DNA of 64,000 nucleotides from Asparagopsis taxiformis (taxonomy: Eukaryota > Rhodophyta > Florideophyceae > Bonnemaisoniales > Bonnemaisoniaceae). Within the stretch, counting starts at the first letter, position 1. The number at the start of each line of letters is the position of its first letter. Where the stretch lies: contig JALQPE010002007.1 in assembly GCA_030407315.1 (NCBI GenBank), positions 28,434-92,433 of the forward strand, written 5' to 3'. The position numbers and the translations under genes were made by a program. The notes under the pieces are model-generated. The model saw nothing but the letters and a program-made list of their open reading frames with translations. It was not told the origin of the DNA and ran no database searches. Below, one piece after another: positions 9,848 to 20,509 of this stretch.

Positions 9848-10468
9848 CGGTTCTATGCTTCACAGATTGAGCGGGGTGCCTATGGACCAGTGGCCGCCGA
9901 GGACATGCACTCGTTTTGGAGCATAGACCCGGACGCGATTCTGGCTGCTGATGCCGCATTCTACGGTGTCTATGTTTCGCAATCGGAGGTAAGAGGTGGT
10001 GGGTTTGGCGTATTCGCGGCGAAGAAACTGAAGAAGGGGACGGTCATTGGCTGGTACAACGGGACGATTTTCTATGCGAAGATTCGAGACTCAGAACCGC
10101 AGAGATCAGTGATGTACGGCCCGGAAGGATTTGGGTGCACAGGAGAGAGGTTCCAGGACTACAACATGGAATTGGAAACCACGTACATAGGGAGGGGTGC
10201 ACCTGTTCGGAAGGTCTGGCTCGTTCCAGCGGTCTATAATTGTACCAGCTACCTCAATGATTGTCGGGTCATTGACGGAACGGAGAAAGCGACCGAGGTG
10301 AGTCGAACACAGTCAGCCGAGTTTCGACAAGGCGATGCCATAGACAAACCGGACTTTGCTTCGAATATCAAGAATCCCCATGCTGTCAAGGTCGTTCTGA
10401 CCAGAGACGTTGAAGCTGATGAGGAGATATTTGCTGACTATGGTAGAAAATATTGGCCAGCTAACTGA
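9848..10468 (+). CDS. SET-domain segment (probable protein lysine methyltransferase)
   Basis: The open frame before 9890 reads GRFYASQIERGAYGPV and leads into SEVRGGGFGVFAAKKLKKGTVIGWYNG, the first SET strand with the G.GVFA.. pattern. YNCTSYLNDCRV is the knot motif (N...SYLND in place of the common NHSC.PN) and EEIFADYGRKYW is the C-terminal EE...YG box that closes the active site. It ends in TGA at 10466-10468. No post-SET cysteines are visible. There is no ATG close to a plausible domain start, and the frame sits directly after the methyltransferase linker, so I read it as the C-terminal part of the same polypeptide. It would transfer methyl groups from SAM to lysine, perhaps on histones. 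A separate gene remains possible. Confidence 0.7.
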   Translation, partial: RFYASQIERGAYGPVAAEDMHSFWSIDPDAILAADAAFYGVYVSQSEVRGGGFGVFAAKKLKKGTVIGWYNGTIFYAKIRDSEPQRSVMYGPEGFGCTGERFQDYNMELETTYIGRGAPVRKVWLVPAVYNCTSYLNDCRVIDGTEKATEVSRTQSAEFRQGDAIDKPDFASNIKNPHAVKVVLTRDVEADEEIFADYGRKYWPAN

Positions 10469-10742
10469 GCTACTTTGATAGATTTGAGTAAACACGCATT
10501 GACAGAGACAATAGACTGTGCATCATCTTCCAAGAGCGCTAGACATTATAGACTACACTACAACAATCGTGACATGACTGCAGGAAGGCATCTGCGGCCT
10601 GGAGTGCAAACTATCCACTTTTCTTCTGCTATACCTATGGATACGAAAAGGAGAGAAACTAGAAAGATGTGAGTGCGAATTGTGTAGCAACGCAGCATGT
10701 AGAACACCAGTAACAGAGCGATGTAGGAGAAGCAGTCACCCC

Positions 10743-11054
10743 ATTACAGTGCGGGCCGTTTACCGGGGATGCTGACAGCAAAGTCATCGTTACGATGACT
10801 TTGCTGTAAGAAAACAAATCATTACAGCAGCCATGATTTCTTTACCGGGTAAAAAAGTTGTGGCCGCTGTAATGAAACGTTTTCTACAGCAAATCATTAC
10901 AGCGGCCACAATTTTTTTCCCGGTAAAATTTCTTGCTGATTTTTTACCCGGTAAAAAATTCTTTGGCCACTGCAAGGAAACGGTTCCTTACAGCAAAGTC
11001 ATCGTTACGATGACTTTGCTGTAAGGAACCCTGGTAAACGGCTTCGGCTGTAAG
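10743..11054. repeat. Palindromic repeat cluster P1
   Basis: An inverted-repeat unit of 312 bp. The outer arms read TTACAG...CCGTTTACC on one side and its reverse complement (GGTAAACGG...CTGTAAG) on the other. Inside each arm sits an almost perfect palindrome centred on CAAAGTCATCGTTACGATG (10773-10810 and 10987-11025). The centre carries complementary ATTACAGC(G)GCCA...ACCGGGTAAA blocks. The same unit occurs at P2, P3 and P4. It has no coding capacity. The right shoulder (to about 11075) is similar in inverted orientation to the left shoulder of P3. It resembles a MITE-like element with long terminal inverted repeats, but I found no target duplication. Confidence 0.8.
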
Positions 11055-11542
11055 CAGCAGGGAGTTTCGTCCTTCTCTCATCTTGGTAAAGGTAAGAAGC
11101 GAAGTTTGAAGTCGGGTAAATTGCTCAGCAAAGGTCTGTACGGCTGTGAGCAGCTCTCAGGAGTATTTTACCTCACGTGGTCTCTGTTCAGGTTATACCC
11201 TGTATATATATAGGTAGCCTAGTGTAGGTGGGAAGATAGACGAAAATTCTACAAATAATTTATCACAGTGACGGCTCTCGTAGTCGAAATCTGCGCGTTG
11301 TCAAGGGTTGAAACTAGTCTCCCCCTACGGCCTAGCTAGTAAAATCATATAACGTTGTAGACTAATATTAAAAAGTAGCAAGCAATCTGCTGAGTAGCAC
11401 TAAACTATGAGATGAAGGACAGATGTATAGATGAGAACTGAAAAATGGGCTAAGGTAACAATGTTGAGATGAGAAAGACAGAACTTTATAGCAGGGAACA
11501 GTAGTATAGGTTTTAATACTTCTGATATGCTATCTATTGCTC
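11055..11542. other. Non-coding, AT-rich gap
   Basis: No gene seen. It holds the downstream (3') side of the decayed dioxygenase gene and a short TATATATA stretch near 11205. The first 20-30 bases continue the shoulder of P1. Confidence 0.5.
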
Positions 11543-14500
11543 CTATCGTACTTGTAATATTCGACGGTGTGGATGTGGTCCGTGAGGACGTCCTTCTCCG
11601 TCTTCAAGTAGATGTGGCCGCGCGTGGGCAGGCCATAGACTAACTTTTCGCCCGCAGGAAGATCTCCGCGCTGAAGCCGACCCCGTAATGGTAAAGGTCA
11701 CCGCGACCAACCAATACGGAATAGGGTGGCACATAAAGCTATGAATGGGAACCTTCCACATATCGGCGTCCGGATTGGCCAGGCATACATGACTATAAGG
11801 GGCAACTACTATAGAGAACCCATCGGCTCCGCTCGACATCATGAAATATGATGGAGACTCGGTAGGTCCTGCAACAACACTATTCGTTATACCTTGAAGT
11901 CCGTGTGCCCATCCTGGTCCGCAGCCCCATCTGCTGTAAGAAGCAGCCGCAATCCTGTCTTCGGGAAGAAGACAGGATCCTCACCCTCCATTCCCAACTT
12001 CAAGAACTCCGCACAAACACCAAGAGCAAGCTCTGCCACCAACTTGTTCTTATACATCTCCAAATTCCCCTCCTCCAACTTGTCGCACAACTCACGCCGC
12101 GGCAGAGAGAGGCGCCCACGACCACCATCGATGCGGTCCTTCGCATCACCCACGTTGTGGATGAACTGCCACGGCGAAGGATCGAAGCCGGGCTTTGCGA
12201 AAGCTGGCGGCTCGTCCTGTGGCTCCCTGTCGTCATCGTTAGAATCAGACTGCTGGGAGGGTTTTTCAACCTCCTCAACCAGCGGGAACTGCCTAGCGAA
12301 GTGACCGAACAACTCATGCGTCGCACTACCAGCCGTGGACGATGCCAACAGGCCTTCCAAAACAATAACCCCCAAGTTTTCCAACAACGCCTTCTTCACC
12401 GCAAAGTACTGTTCCACCACCGTATCCTCAGCACCCGGCGATGCAGCTGCCTGGAATGCTGCCGCCCTCATTTCCGCCCGAACCGTCTCCACCGTCGTAC
12501 TTTCCATATAGTACTTCATCCGGCTGCCAGACGCAATTGCGCTGGGGAGAACGGCGGCCACATTCTCATCGACGATACTGTCGGGAATGGGATTCTCCTG
12601 GGCGTCGTCGAACTGGAGAACCGGCTCCCGAGAGCGACCTCGGGAAGCCGACTTGGATTTCTTTGACGACGACTTTGATGAAGTCTCACCGAGCCTTCTC
12701 TTTTTGGTAGAAGGCTCGGGCGTCGCAGAAGCGCTTCCAAGTTACGCTTCCCGAGGATGGAGTTTTCACCCGCATCCTCGGGGGCGCTCTCCAGCTCGAC
12801 GACCTCCACAGCACCACCCGCCGTTCCACCACGACCGGAACGACTCGCTTGCAGGCGGGTACTCCTTCTGGGCATCACTTTCCTCCCAGAAGTTTCCACT
12901 CCGGGCGGTGCAGAATCACTGACTTCAATGACATCTTCGTCAGGATCTGCACCGCCCTTCGCACTGCTGCCCTCGACCACATTCTCGGGAGTAGGGCCCT
13001 CCGTCGAAATCCTCGCAACCGTCTTCTGTCCAACCCCACCGGATGGTGAAGGGACGAAACTGTCATCGCTGGAGCTTCCCGAACTGCTAGCAGATGCAGA
13101 ACGGGAAGCTTCGACAGCGGGGGCCGGAGCAGCAGGGTGCTGCTCGGCAGCCGGAGTCGCAGGCTCAGGCTGCGAAGCCGGTGAGACCTGCTCCTGCGCG
13201 GCTTGGACAGGACGGTTGGGGGTACCAGTCCCGGCGTGGGAAACTGGACCAGAGCGTTCGCTGCCATCCTGGGGACCACGCGCAGTCGGCTTGACCGGGG
13301 TCACCGCAGGGGAGGATGCAGACACGGCAGGGGTAGAGAGGAACAGGGGCAACCTCGGAATTGCTGGAAGATTCCAGTTGAGGTGGTGGGGGCAAAGGAA
13401 TGGAGGATGAAGGGATGGGCAAGGAATTGGAAGAGGAAGGGATGGGGGCATCATCACCACATGTGGCTGGGAGCGCAGCATGTGGGATGTCTGGGTACAT
13501 CGCGTGAAAGCGTTTCCGCATAATCATGTCGCGGTACCCAGTGACGCGCAGGAGCATTTTCCTGGCGTCCTTCCCGAAGACAGACTTCTTACGGGGAAAA
13601 ATTTTCGTAACTGTAACCATCGGGGGGGCCTTCCTTGGGACGGAAGTCTGCCCAGCACCCCTTCTTGGGGACCATCTGAGCAAGAACTTCGACAACGCGC
13701 GAGCGAATGTCGAAGCTCTTGCTCGGGTCACCCACGCTGGGAATTGACCCATCCAGCATCCTCAACACATCCGACACGTTCCAGTACTCGGCCACCTCCT
13801 TCACGTACCCGAAGATTTCCAACAAACCAGCAATCCATTCCTGCCCAATGGTACCAACCGAGTACGGTTTCAGCCCGGCCGACCGACGGCTACAAGTGTA
13901 GCGCGCCGTCATCTCCAGGATGAAACACTTCTGTACATCCGGAGCACTCCTGAACGACCCATTGAACAACAAGTTCACCGTACACCCAGCCAGATCCTCC
14001 GTCGAAGAAAACTGCACGAACTCCGGTCTGTTCGGGATGCTCGACCAGTACTTGAAAGCAGGGCTTTCAATGGTCTTGAACCCTCGCGCGATCGAGACGT
14101 AGCGCATGAGCTGTCTCGGACGAATCCAGCTCAGCGCTTTCCGTTCTTTTATGTATTGAACGGTCGGCTCGATCTTCTTCTTTCCCAGGCGGTGGATATT
14201 GATGAACTCCATCACAGAGCACACATTGTCAGCAACTGTTACCTCGCTGACATTGTGGGTGTGGAAGTTCATCAGCCGTGAAAGCGGGAGTACTTCTTCG
14301 GAGCAGAAGACATCCCGGCCAAGCCGAGTCGGTGGGAGGAGAAAGTCGACTGGAATAGTTCCAAAGCGACGGTAGATGTCAGAACTTGACAAACTCCTCC
14401 CACTCTGGACTGTCCTTCGCAGGAGCAGGTCCAGCCGACTCGAGAATGGCCTTCAACGCGGTCACTCGGTGAGATCCATCGACATATTGCAGTCGTACTT

Positions 14501-15171
14501 TTGCATTGGAATCAATCACCTCGCAGACGGACACGCGTGAAGCAATCACGGAAAATCCCTGAGTGAGAAACGTTTTCTTCAACTCATCAACGCGATGCGG
14601 CCTGACCACCCTGGACACGACTGCCGGAGGAGAAACATCCAGGGGGAAATGAAGACTGGAATGTTTCGGCAGCTCTCCGGACTTATGTCGTAGTCCACAT
14701 CCACCGGGATGGGCACTGTGCCAGGGTAGGCCAGCCTGGTGCTGCGGAGAGGCTTGTTCGGTACGATGTCACGAGCGTTGTGATCATCGACCTTCTCCGC
14801 ATCCTCTGCCAAGTCGCTGCCGGACGCGATGATCATGTCCGGAGCAGGCGAGCTGGCAGAGGAGCACCAGATCCCTCGACGGCTGGCGCCGCTTCGGCAG
14901 ATTGAGCCGGAAGCGGAGTTGCGGGAACGCCAGCGTCGATTGTCGGGACAACCGCGGGATCGGAAGCGGAAGGGGGGAGGGGACGGGCTTAGGTGCTGGG
15001 CTGAGCTGGGTCAGCGCTGCAGCAGCTTCGCAAACGTCCATGGGGACAGGGGGGCCAGAGAAGGAGAAGGAGAGGGAGAAGGAGAGGGAGAAGGAGTGGG
15101 AGAATCGTTGTCACGGCGGCTGGCAGAGCGCACCTGGCGGTCGAAAGCGTTGGGGGATTGTTGAGCCATTG
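11543..15171 (-). pseudogene. Decayed ParB-like + 2OG-Fe(II) dioxygenase gene
   Basis: A broken paralogue of the intact gene at 16582-19842, in the same order and strand. From the 5' end: a possible start MAQQSPNAFD (ATG at 15171) with an SP-repeat tract; a ParB-like segment with DGSHR (14379-14618); the shared middle domain (13589-14392: VADNVCSVMEF, YVSIARGF, FKYWSSIP, FILEMTARYTC); a Ser/Pro/Glu-rich linker with VIEVSD (12516-13481); and the C-terminal dioxygenase (11887-12561, SRMKYY..., GLRLLLT, GHTD). Lesions: frame changes between nearly all these blocks; a stop plus frame change at 11885-11905 after HTDFK; two more frame changes near 11715 and 11650. After these, LYHYGVGF (with the third metal ligand His) and GLPTRGHIYLKT still match the intact copy. 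It is flanked by repeats P1 and P2. Confidence 0.8.
15058..15104 (+). repeat. GGAGAA/GGAGAG microsatellite
   Basis: A run of six-base units GAGAAG/GAGGGA on + encodes alternating Ser-Pro on the - strand in the N-terminus of the decayed dioxygenase gene. Length change in this tract could explain a frame change just downstream. Confidence 0.7.
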
Positions 15172-15374
15172 CTTTGGTGAGTGATTGACAAACGAAGAGT
15201 GAAAGATTGAGAAAGAGAGAAGAAGATCTGAACGACAAGCTGTTTTGCTGCGTAAGCTGAGTAAGATAGGCGAAACTTAGAGATCTGACATATTCCTATT
15301 AGTATACACCCTGGTAATGATATTCAGCGGTTGACCAATCCGAACCTTCCACATCACTTTTCGTTGTACGACAA

Positions 15375-15582
15375 TTACAGCTCAGGCAGTTTACCAAGGA
15401 TCCTTACAGCAAAGCCATCGTTACGATGACTTTGCTGTAAGGAAACGTTTCATTACAGCGGCCAGGAATTTTTTTACCGGGTAAAGAAATCATGGCCACT
15501 GTAATGAACCTTTCCTTACAGCAAAGTCATCGTAACGATGACTTTGCTGTAAGCATCCCTGGTAAACTGCTCCATCTGTAAG
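15375..15582. repeat. Palindromic repeat cluster P2
   Basis: A short version (208 bp) of the unit in P1. Outer arms TTACAGCTCAGGCAGTTTACC and the reverse complement of CAGTTTACC...CTTACAG bracket two inner palindromes (15402-15441 with centre CGTTACG, 15516-15553 with centre CGTAACG). The middle holds ATTACAGCGGCCA and ACCGGGTAAA. The centre triplet is in opposite orientation in the two arms, so the whole is one inverted-repeat unit and not two independent palindromes. It lies just upstream of the decayed dioxygenase gene. Confidence 0.8.
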
Positions 15583-16124
15583 CCGTTGGTCTCAACCCTC
15601 GCTCTCGTTTTTCTGTTGTCCTCCTTCATCATCTCCACCTACCTTCCCCCTACACACCACCTCTCTAATGTCACTCTGCCCACCCTTTGGTGCATGAAAT
15701 ATTTTCTTACCACTGCCATAGTCTACACATACTGCTGCCTTCATACTCTGCATGCCTACCCTTCAATCTTTCTTCCATCTTTCTCTACCGTGCTAGGCTT
15801 AGACCATGCTCTGTGCACATCTGACTTACTTAATATCATTGTATAGTTAGAAACTAGAATAATAATTACATCACTAGAGTACACTGCAAATGTTAGTAAC
15901 TATGGTTGGTGTGGTACACAACACCCTACCTCCTTCATGAGTAAACTTTGCGCACAGAACCGTTCAATACCAGGTAGTGCAGCCAGCGCAAACCAGGCTT
16001 GCACGACGCAGAGTGCTCCCCAGAGCCGTCAACAGTCGTCCAAACCATCGTTGTACGATGTTCCCGGCTCCACACTTCCCTTCTCACCCTTCCCAGGGTG
16101 GGAGACGGACGAAACTCCCAACCG
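15583..16124. other. Gap between repeat clusters P2 and P3
   Basis: No supported gene. A hydrophobic + frame (15586-15846) lacks an ATG start and looks like chance. The last ~30 bases (GGACGAAACTCCC, 16107-16119) belong to the shoulder shared in inverted form with P1 (near 11059-11072). Confidence 0.5.
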
Positions 16125-16360
16125 CTTACAGCCGAAGCCGTTTACCCGGGATGCTTACAGCAAAGTCATCGTTACGATGACTTTGCTGTAAGGAAAGGTT
16201 TGATTACAGTGGTGAGAAAATTTTACCGGGTAAAAAATCAGCAAGAATTTTTTACCCGGTAAAAAATTGTGGCCGCTGTAATGATTTGATTTCTTACAGC
16301 AAAGTCATCGTAACGATGACTTTGCTGTCAGCACCCCAGCGAAACTGCATCATCTGTAAG
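16125..16360. repeat. Palindromic repeat cluster P3
   Basis: A 236-bp unit of the same family. It begins CTTACAGCCGAAGCCGTTTACC and ends ...CATCTGTAAG, with inner palindromes at 16153-16191 (CGTTACG centre) and 16293-16330 (CGTAACG centre) and a TTTTACCGGGTAAA / TTTACCCGGTAAA core. It lies about 220 bp from the stop codon of the intact dioxygenase gene. Its left arm matches the right arm of P1 in inverted orientation, including flanking bases. Confidence 0.8.
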
Positions 16361-16581
16361 CCTTCCTCACCTCAATGTTGTAACCAAAGACGACTGCGAT
16401 ATTACCTTGTTCTATTCTAGTAGTGCCCACCATAGTTTCCTCCCCTTCTCATATTAAATTGAGTATTGTATATCTCCTGACCCGTCTACATACGCAAACG
16501 TCATGTACTAGCCTAACTTTCATCGTTTACTTGAAGGCGGCCTTGATGCCTGCCATAGAATGCTATTAAGAACTAATTTCA

Positions 16582-19500
16582 TCAGATATCTAAACGCTCC
16601 CAGTAGTTGACATTGAAGGGAGGCTGTAGCAACTTCTCCCTGGAAGTTCGCAGTGATAGATGGGACCGGATAGGATGCTGGTACCTCACCGAAGAACGAC
16701 CCTCCGCGAATCCCATTCCTCCGTGATACACGTCCGTTCGGCATACAAGCAGGGAATACGGTGGGATGCGCACGTTCGTCACTGGCACGCGGTACTTGTC
16801 TTTCGCTGGATGACTTAGGCACACATGGCTGAACTTGGCGATACGAATGATGAACCCATCCGCACCAGCAGCCATCATGAAATATGATGGCGAGTTGAGA
16901 GGACCAGTTCCAGTTCCCTCACGGACGGGAACATCGGTATGCATAAGTTGCTCCTGACTACCTTCTGCGGTCAAAATCAGACGAAGACCCGTTTCTGGAA
17001 AGACCACCGCTTCTTCTCTTCCAAACCCGAGCTTCAGGTTCTCCGCACAAATCGCCTTACCTAGCTCCAGAATCAGCTTGTTCCTGTACTGCCGCGCGCT
17101 TTCTTGCTCAAGGTCATCGCAGATGCTTTTCCGGTCCGTCTTGAATACACCAGTGCTGTCTTTCGGTCGAAGTGGTTTCCACGGGTTCTTCTGACTTGCA
17201 CTTGAGCCACTTGTAGTACCTTGGAATGTGCTGGCCATCTGTGTGAATAACTCGTGCGTAGCTGCTCCCACTGTAGTAGAAGAGAAAATGTCTTGCAACA
17301 CCACGTAACCAAGCTCGTCGATCATTCTTCTCTGGTAGCTGAAGTATTGTTGGCTTTCACAAGAACCGAGGGGACATACCAAAGTAGAGTAGCCTGCAGC
17401 TGCTTCCATTATCTCCGTCCGGATTGTATCAATGTCTTCTTCTGTGATATAATACTTCATTCTCGAGTTGGAAGGAACGCATAAAGGCAGCTTCTCAGGT
17501 ATCTCCTCTGCGAATGTGCGGTCTGGAAGGGAGTTTTCTTGCTCGTCAGTGAAGAGTGGTGCTTCTTCTCCAGTCGTTCGTTTTCTTGCATTGACTCTAC
17601 TCTTCTTTTCCCGGGGAGGCCCAATCTCAATGTTGTCATCCGGCGTATTGGGCTCAGAAAACTTCGCGCTAGTATCTTCCCTTCTTCGCTTCTTATCCAA
17701 CCTGGACTCGTTTTCATCGCCGCTTCCACCAGAACTCCTGCTTCTTCCCGAATTCTCCTTGTCCACTTCGGCCGGGCTAGTGCTGTAAGTTTCTGGTGTC
17801 CTGATTCGAAGTTTCAATATCACAGAGCGGTTCTGCGCATCTCCAGCTTGTTGTCCAGGCGTGTCTATGTCCATGCGACCACTATTGTCCAAGTTGATAT
17901 CCAGACTTTGCGTATCGCCGCTTTGTTTCCTTCCCTGAGGAAGATCTTCTCTGACAATCCTTCCCGGCGAATTATCCCTGGCACGACTTTCCCGCTCTGC
18001 CCTTGAAGCTGAAAGACGTTCCTGTTCTTTTTGGAGAACAGCAAGACGTTCTGCTTCCCTCTTCTCAGCTGCTGCAAGACGCGTGGCAGGACGTTCCTGT
18101 CCTCCCTCTTTTGCTGCGGCAGGACGGTCTTCTGCTTCTTTCGGGGTGCTCAGAGGTGCCTCTTCTATTGCTTTCGTCGCGACAGCAGGAATCACTTCTT
18201 CAGCCACCACATTTGGAGTAATTTCCTGTTCTTCCTCCACAACAGCAGAAACTTCCTGCTCTGCTTGGGCTTCGGCAGATACTCCTTCTTCTGCTTGAAC
18301 AGGACCAGAAGTTTCCACAGTTTCCTTCTCTGTAGAATTATTTCCCTGTTCTGCGGCAGTAGGTGCTTCTTCGTCTTCTGCTTTGGCGCCATCAACAAGT
18401 GCTTTTTCTATTTCTCCGGGGGTCATGCGATTCCGTTCCCTCTCCTCCTCCGCTTTCGTCTCCTGCATTGCCTTTGTCCCGGTAGCATATTCCAGTTTGT
18501 CGTAAAAACTGTTTGTAAACATCCCGTTCTTGGTTCTCAGACTGCTACTGTCTACCACGTCGTCATGAAAGTCGACAAGGACGAATACAATGCGCTCTCC
18601 AATGCGATGATCATTATCCCCGACCTCCTTCGCGTTTTCTGCTGCCAAATCCGTTCGCACGAATTCCTCCATCGTTGCAGAGTTCAACCACTTGCGGACG
18701 ACCTCTGCCATATCATAGATGGCCAACAGAGCCAGTAGCCAAGTGCGCATCGTGAACGGACTTCCGCTTCCGATATTTCTGACAAGTCCTCTCTTCCTCC
18801 TCATCCTTGTCCACGACGCTGTCATCTCGAGCACAAACCACTGGAACCACTCCTTATCGCGCGTCCCGCGTCCGTCCGTGCCATTGCGGAATATTGCGTT
18901 ATTGACAAGATCGAGCACGCACCCGTACATATCGGCAGAGTCAATTCGAGAAAAGTCCGGATCTCTTCCCTCGGTTCTTGCATCCTCGATTTCTCTGTTC
19001 CTATCCAAAGCATTGTAAACGCTAGGGATAGAGCTCCAGTACACGAAAGCAACGCTGTCTGTGCGATTGAACCCCTTCGCAATGTTGATGTACTGCCTAT
19101 ACGAGTTCTCCGAACGGTTCCTGTCGGACGGCAGAATATAGCTCACTTCTTTCAGAATAGGAATAAGCCGGACAACAGGAAGATCCATCTGGTTGGAAAA
19201 CCTGAGAAACTCTATGACCGCACAGACATTGTCGGCAATGCTCACAGAAGCGACATCGTGAGTTTGTATATTGGCTTCGAGAGACAGTTTCAGAACCTCC
19301 AGCGCATCGAAAATTAGACGCCCGTTCGGCGCAATCAACTGTTGTACCCAAACCAATTCCAAGGAATCCCTGTTCTTTCCTGAGTACTTCTCCAGGCATA
19401 GTTGCAGAGCAGCTATGCGATGAGAGCCATCGATGCAGTAAAACTCGTCTCCTTCGTTATCTTCCATTTTGCAGACTGTAATCATAGTTCCAGTGGTAGA

Positions 19501-19842
19501 GAAACCTCTATCCATGAAAATGCTGGCCAGTTCGTTTACACGACCCGGTCGCACCAAACGGGAGGTCACTGTCGGAAATTTCACTTTGCGAGGATCAACT
19601 TGCACTTTAGAAGAGCTGTACTGAGCAATAGTGATGCTTTTCTCTTCAGCAGAAGGAGAATTGCTCTTCTCCGCTGTAGTATTCATGATACTATTGTCTC
19701 CCATTGTAATCCCTGCAATCTCAGTTCGTTCAATCGGTTCTCTGTTCAAATGTTGTGTAGACGATGAAATCCACAATTGTGGTACCTCCGAGTGCGCTTC
19801 CCGTCTCTCAGCTTCCTCTCTTATACTGTCCGGACAAGACAT
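16582..19842 (-). CDS. ParB-like domain + 2OG-Fe(II) dioxygenase-like protein (1086 aa)
   Basis: Intact frame, ATG at 19842 (MSCPDSIREE), TGA stop. Residues ~76-160 are a ParB-like module with YCIDGSHRIAAL (DGSHR 138-142). Residues ~160-450 are a helical domain shared with the paralogue (SIADNVCAVIEFL, YINIAKGF, FVYWSSIP, FVLEMTASWT). Residues ~450-790 are a low-complexity, Glu/Ala-rich and then charged linker. Residues ~795-1086 form a double-stranded beta-helix dioxygenase: H968-x-D970 (MHTDVPV), H1040 (VYHGGMGF) and R1053 (SSVRYQ) fit the two His, one Asp and 2-oxoglutarate-binding Arg of Fe(II)/2OG enzymes. Such enzymes of the AlkB and TET/JBP groups oxidise methylated bases; I infer but cannot prove that this one acts on DNA. 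No signal peptide or membrane span. It lies between repeats P3 and P4. Confidence 0.8.
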   Translation of the reverse strand: MSCPDSIREEAERREAHSEVPQLWISSSTQHLNREPIERTEIAGITMGDNSIMNTTAEKSNSPSAEEKSITIAQYSSSKVQVDPRKVKFPTVTSRLVRPGRVNELASIFMDRGFSTTGTMITVCKMEDNEGDEFYCIDGSHRIAALQLCLEKYSGKNRDSLELVWVQQLIAPNGRLIFDALEVLKLSLEANIQTHDVASVSIADNVCAVIEFLRFSNQMDLPVVRLIPILKEVSYILPSDRNRSENSYRQYINIAKGFNRTDSVAFVYWSSIPSVYNALDRNREIEDARTEGRDPDFSRIDSADMYGCVLDLVNNAIFRNGTDGRGTRDKEWFQWFVLEMTASWTRMRRKRGLVRNIGSGSPFTMRTWLLALLAIYDMAEVVRKWLNSATMEEFVRTDLAAENAKEVGDNDHRIGERIVFVLVDFHDDVVDSSSLRTKNGMFTNSFYDKLEYATGTKAMQETKAEEERERNRMTPGEIEKALVDGAKAEDEEAPTAAEQGNNSTEKETVETSGPVQAEEGVSAEAQAEQEVSAVVEEEQEITPNVVAEEVIPAVATKAIEEAPLSTPKEAEDRPAAAKEGGQERPATRLAAAEKREAERLAVLQKEQERLSASRAERESRARDNSPGRIVREDLPQGRKQSGDTQSLDINLDNSGRMDIDTPGQQAGDAQNRSVILKLRIRTPETYSTSPAEVDKENSGRSRSSGGSGDENESRLDKKRRREDTSAKFSEPNTPDDNIEIGPPREKKSRVNARKRTTGEEAPLFTDEQENSLPDRTFAEEIPEKLPLCVPSNSRMKYYITEEDIDTIRTEIMEAAAGYSTLVCPLGSCESQQYFSYQRRMIDELGYVVLQDIFSSTTVGAATHELFTQMASTFQGTTSGSSASQKNPWKPLRPKDSTGVFKTDRKSICDDLEQESARQYRNKLILELGKAICAENLKLGFGREEAVVFPETGLRLILTAEGSQEQLMHTDVPVREGTGTGPLNSPSYFMMAAGADGFIIRIAKFSHVCLSHPAKDKYRVPVTNVRIPPYSLLVCRTDVYHGGMGFAEGRSSVRYQHPIRSHLSLRTSREKLLQPPFNVNYWERLDI

Positions 19843-20509
19843 TCCCTACCTACGTTCAGTCCTGATGAACCTTACGCTGCACCCGCTCAGCACCTCTGAC
19901 TCTACCTGATCCTGATACCTCCACAAAGCGTTTAGCCCTTTCCATCAATCTACACCTAATAGTATGTACCTCTAGCGCATATAATGCAATCGAACCCGTT
20001 TACCTCACCACGTCAATTATCATTCATATTCCAACAACCTATTTCATCCACACTCTCCACCTCGCTTCTTCTTCCGTACCATTGATTCCTATCAATCGAT
20101 TCTACGTGAGTTTTATACATTTACTACGATCCACCTCTCCTACAAGTCTGAAAAATTCATTTCTACACTAACTTTTGCTACTCACAAATAACGGTTCCCG
20201 TGCAGGCCACTGCTTGAATTTCTTCCTATTGGCGTACTCGGCTGCAAAGGATTCATAGACTATTTAAACGGTGATCATATAAATGGTTTTCAATGTGCTC
20301 CAATGGACAATACACCAAAGAACATCAATATGAATTCATTTCAACTACCTATTCACTACTGCGATTCAGTTTTCTTGCATACCAAATCTCATTGCGTTCC
20401 TACCCTAGTCGATTCAAAATGCTTCCTCCTCGTCAGTTGATCAATATTCCTTATTCCTTACAACGAGCAGGTCCTCTGGACATCCTAAAGTTGGTTACTT
20501 AACCTTAAC
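19843..20509. promoter_or_regulatory. Upstream region of the 1086-aa gene
   Basis: AT-rich, no supported gene. It must hold the promoter of the - strand dioxygenase gene. I could not identify a certain core element. Confidence 0.35.

Larger units (their letters stand above)
6333..10468 (+). pseudogene. ParB-like + DNA methyltransferase + SET gene, interrupted
   Basis: One gene appears to run through this region in pieces: an N-terminal ParB-like domain, a helical middle, an amino-methyltransferase split by a solo LTR (8629-9292), a linker, and a SET domain. The order of methyltransferase motifs (DPPF first, then the DxFxG SAM-binding motif near the C-terminal side) is that of the beta class, which makes N6-methyladenine or N4-methylcytosine. 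Breaks: the LTR insertion; a 1-nt frame offset across its empty site; a frame change at a run of A (9600-9606); another near 9850. The pieces are listed separately. Small introns cannot be excluded for the last two breaks, but together with the insertion they suggest a dead gene. The gene lies opposite to the two dioxygenase genes downstream. Confidence 0.7.

Noticed and set aside
11880..11910. A 24-nt intron (GT...CAG) after HTDFK in the decayed dioxygenase gene
   Set aside because: It has GT and AG ends, but removing it does not restore the downstream frame, and more frame changes follow. Decay is simpler.
15586..15846. Small hydrophobic membrane protein
   Set aside because: The frame starts with TTG, not ATG, has no homologous counterpart in the other repeat intervals and has the composition of AT-rich non-coding DNA.
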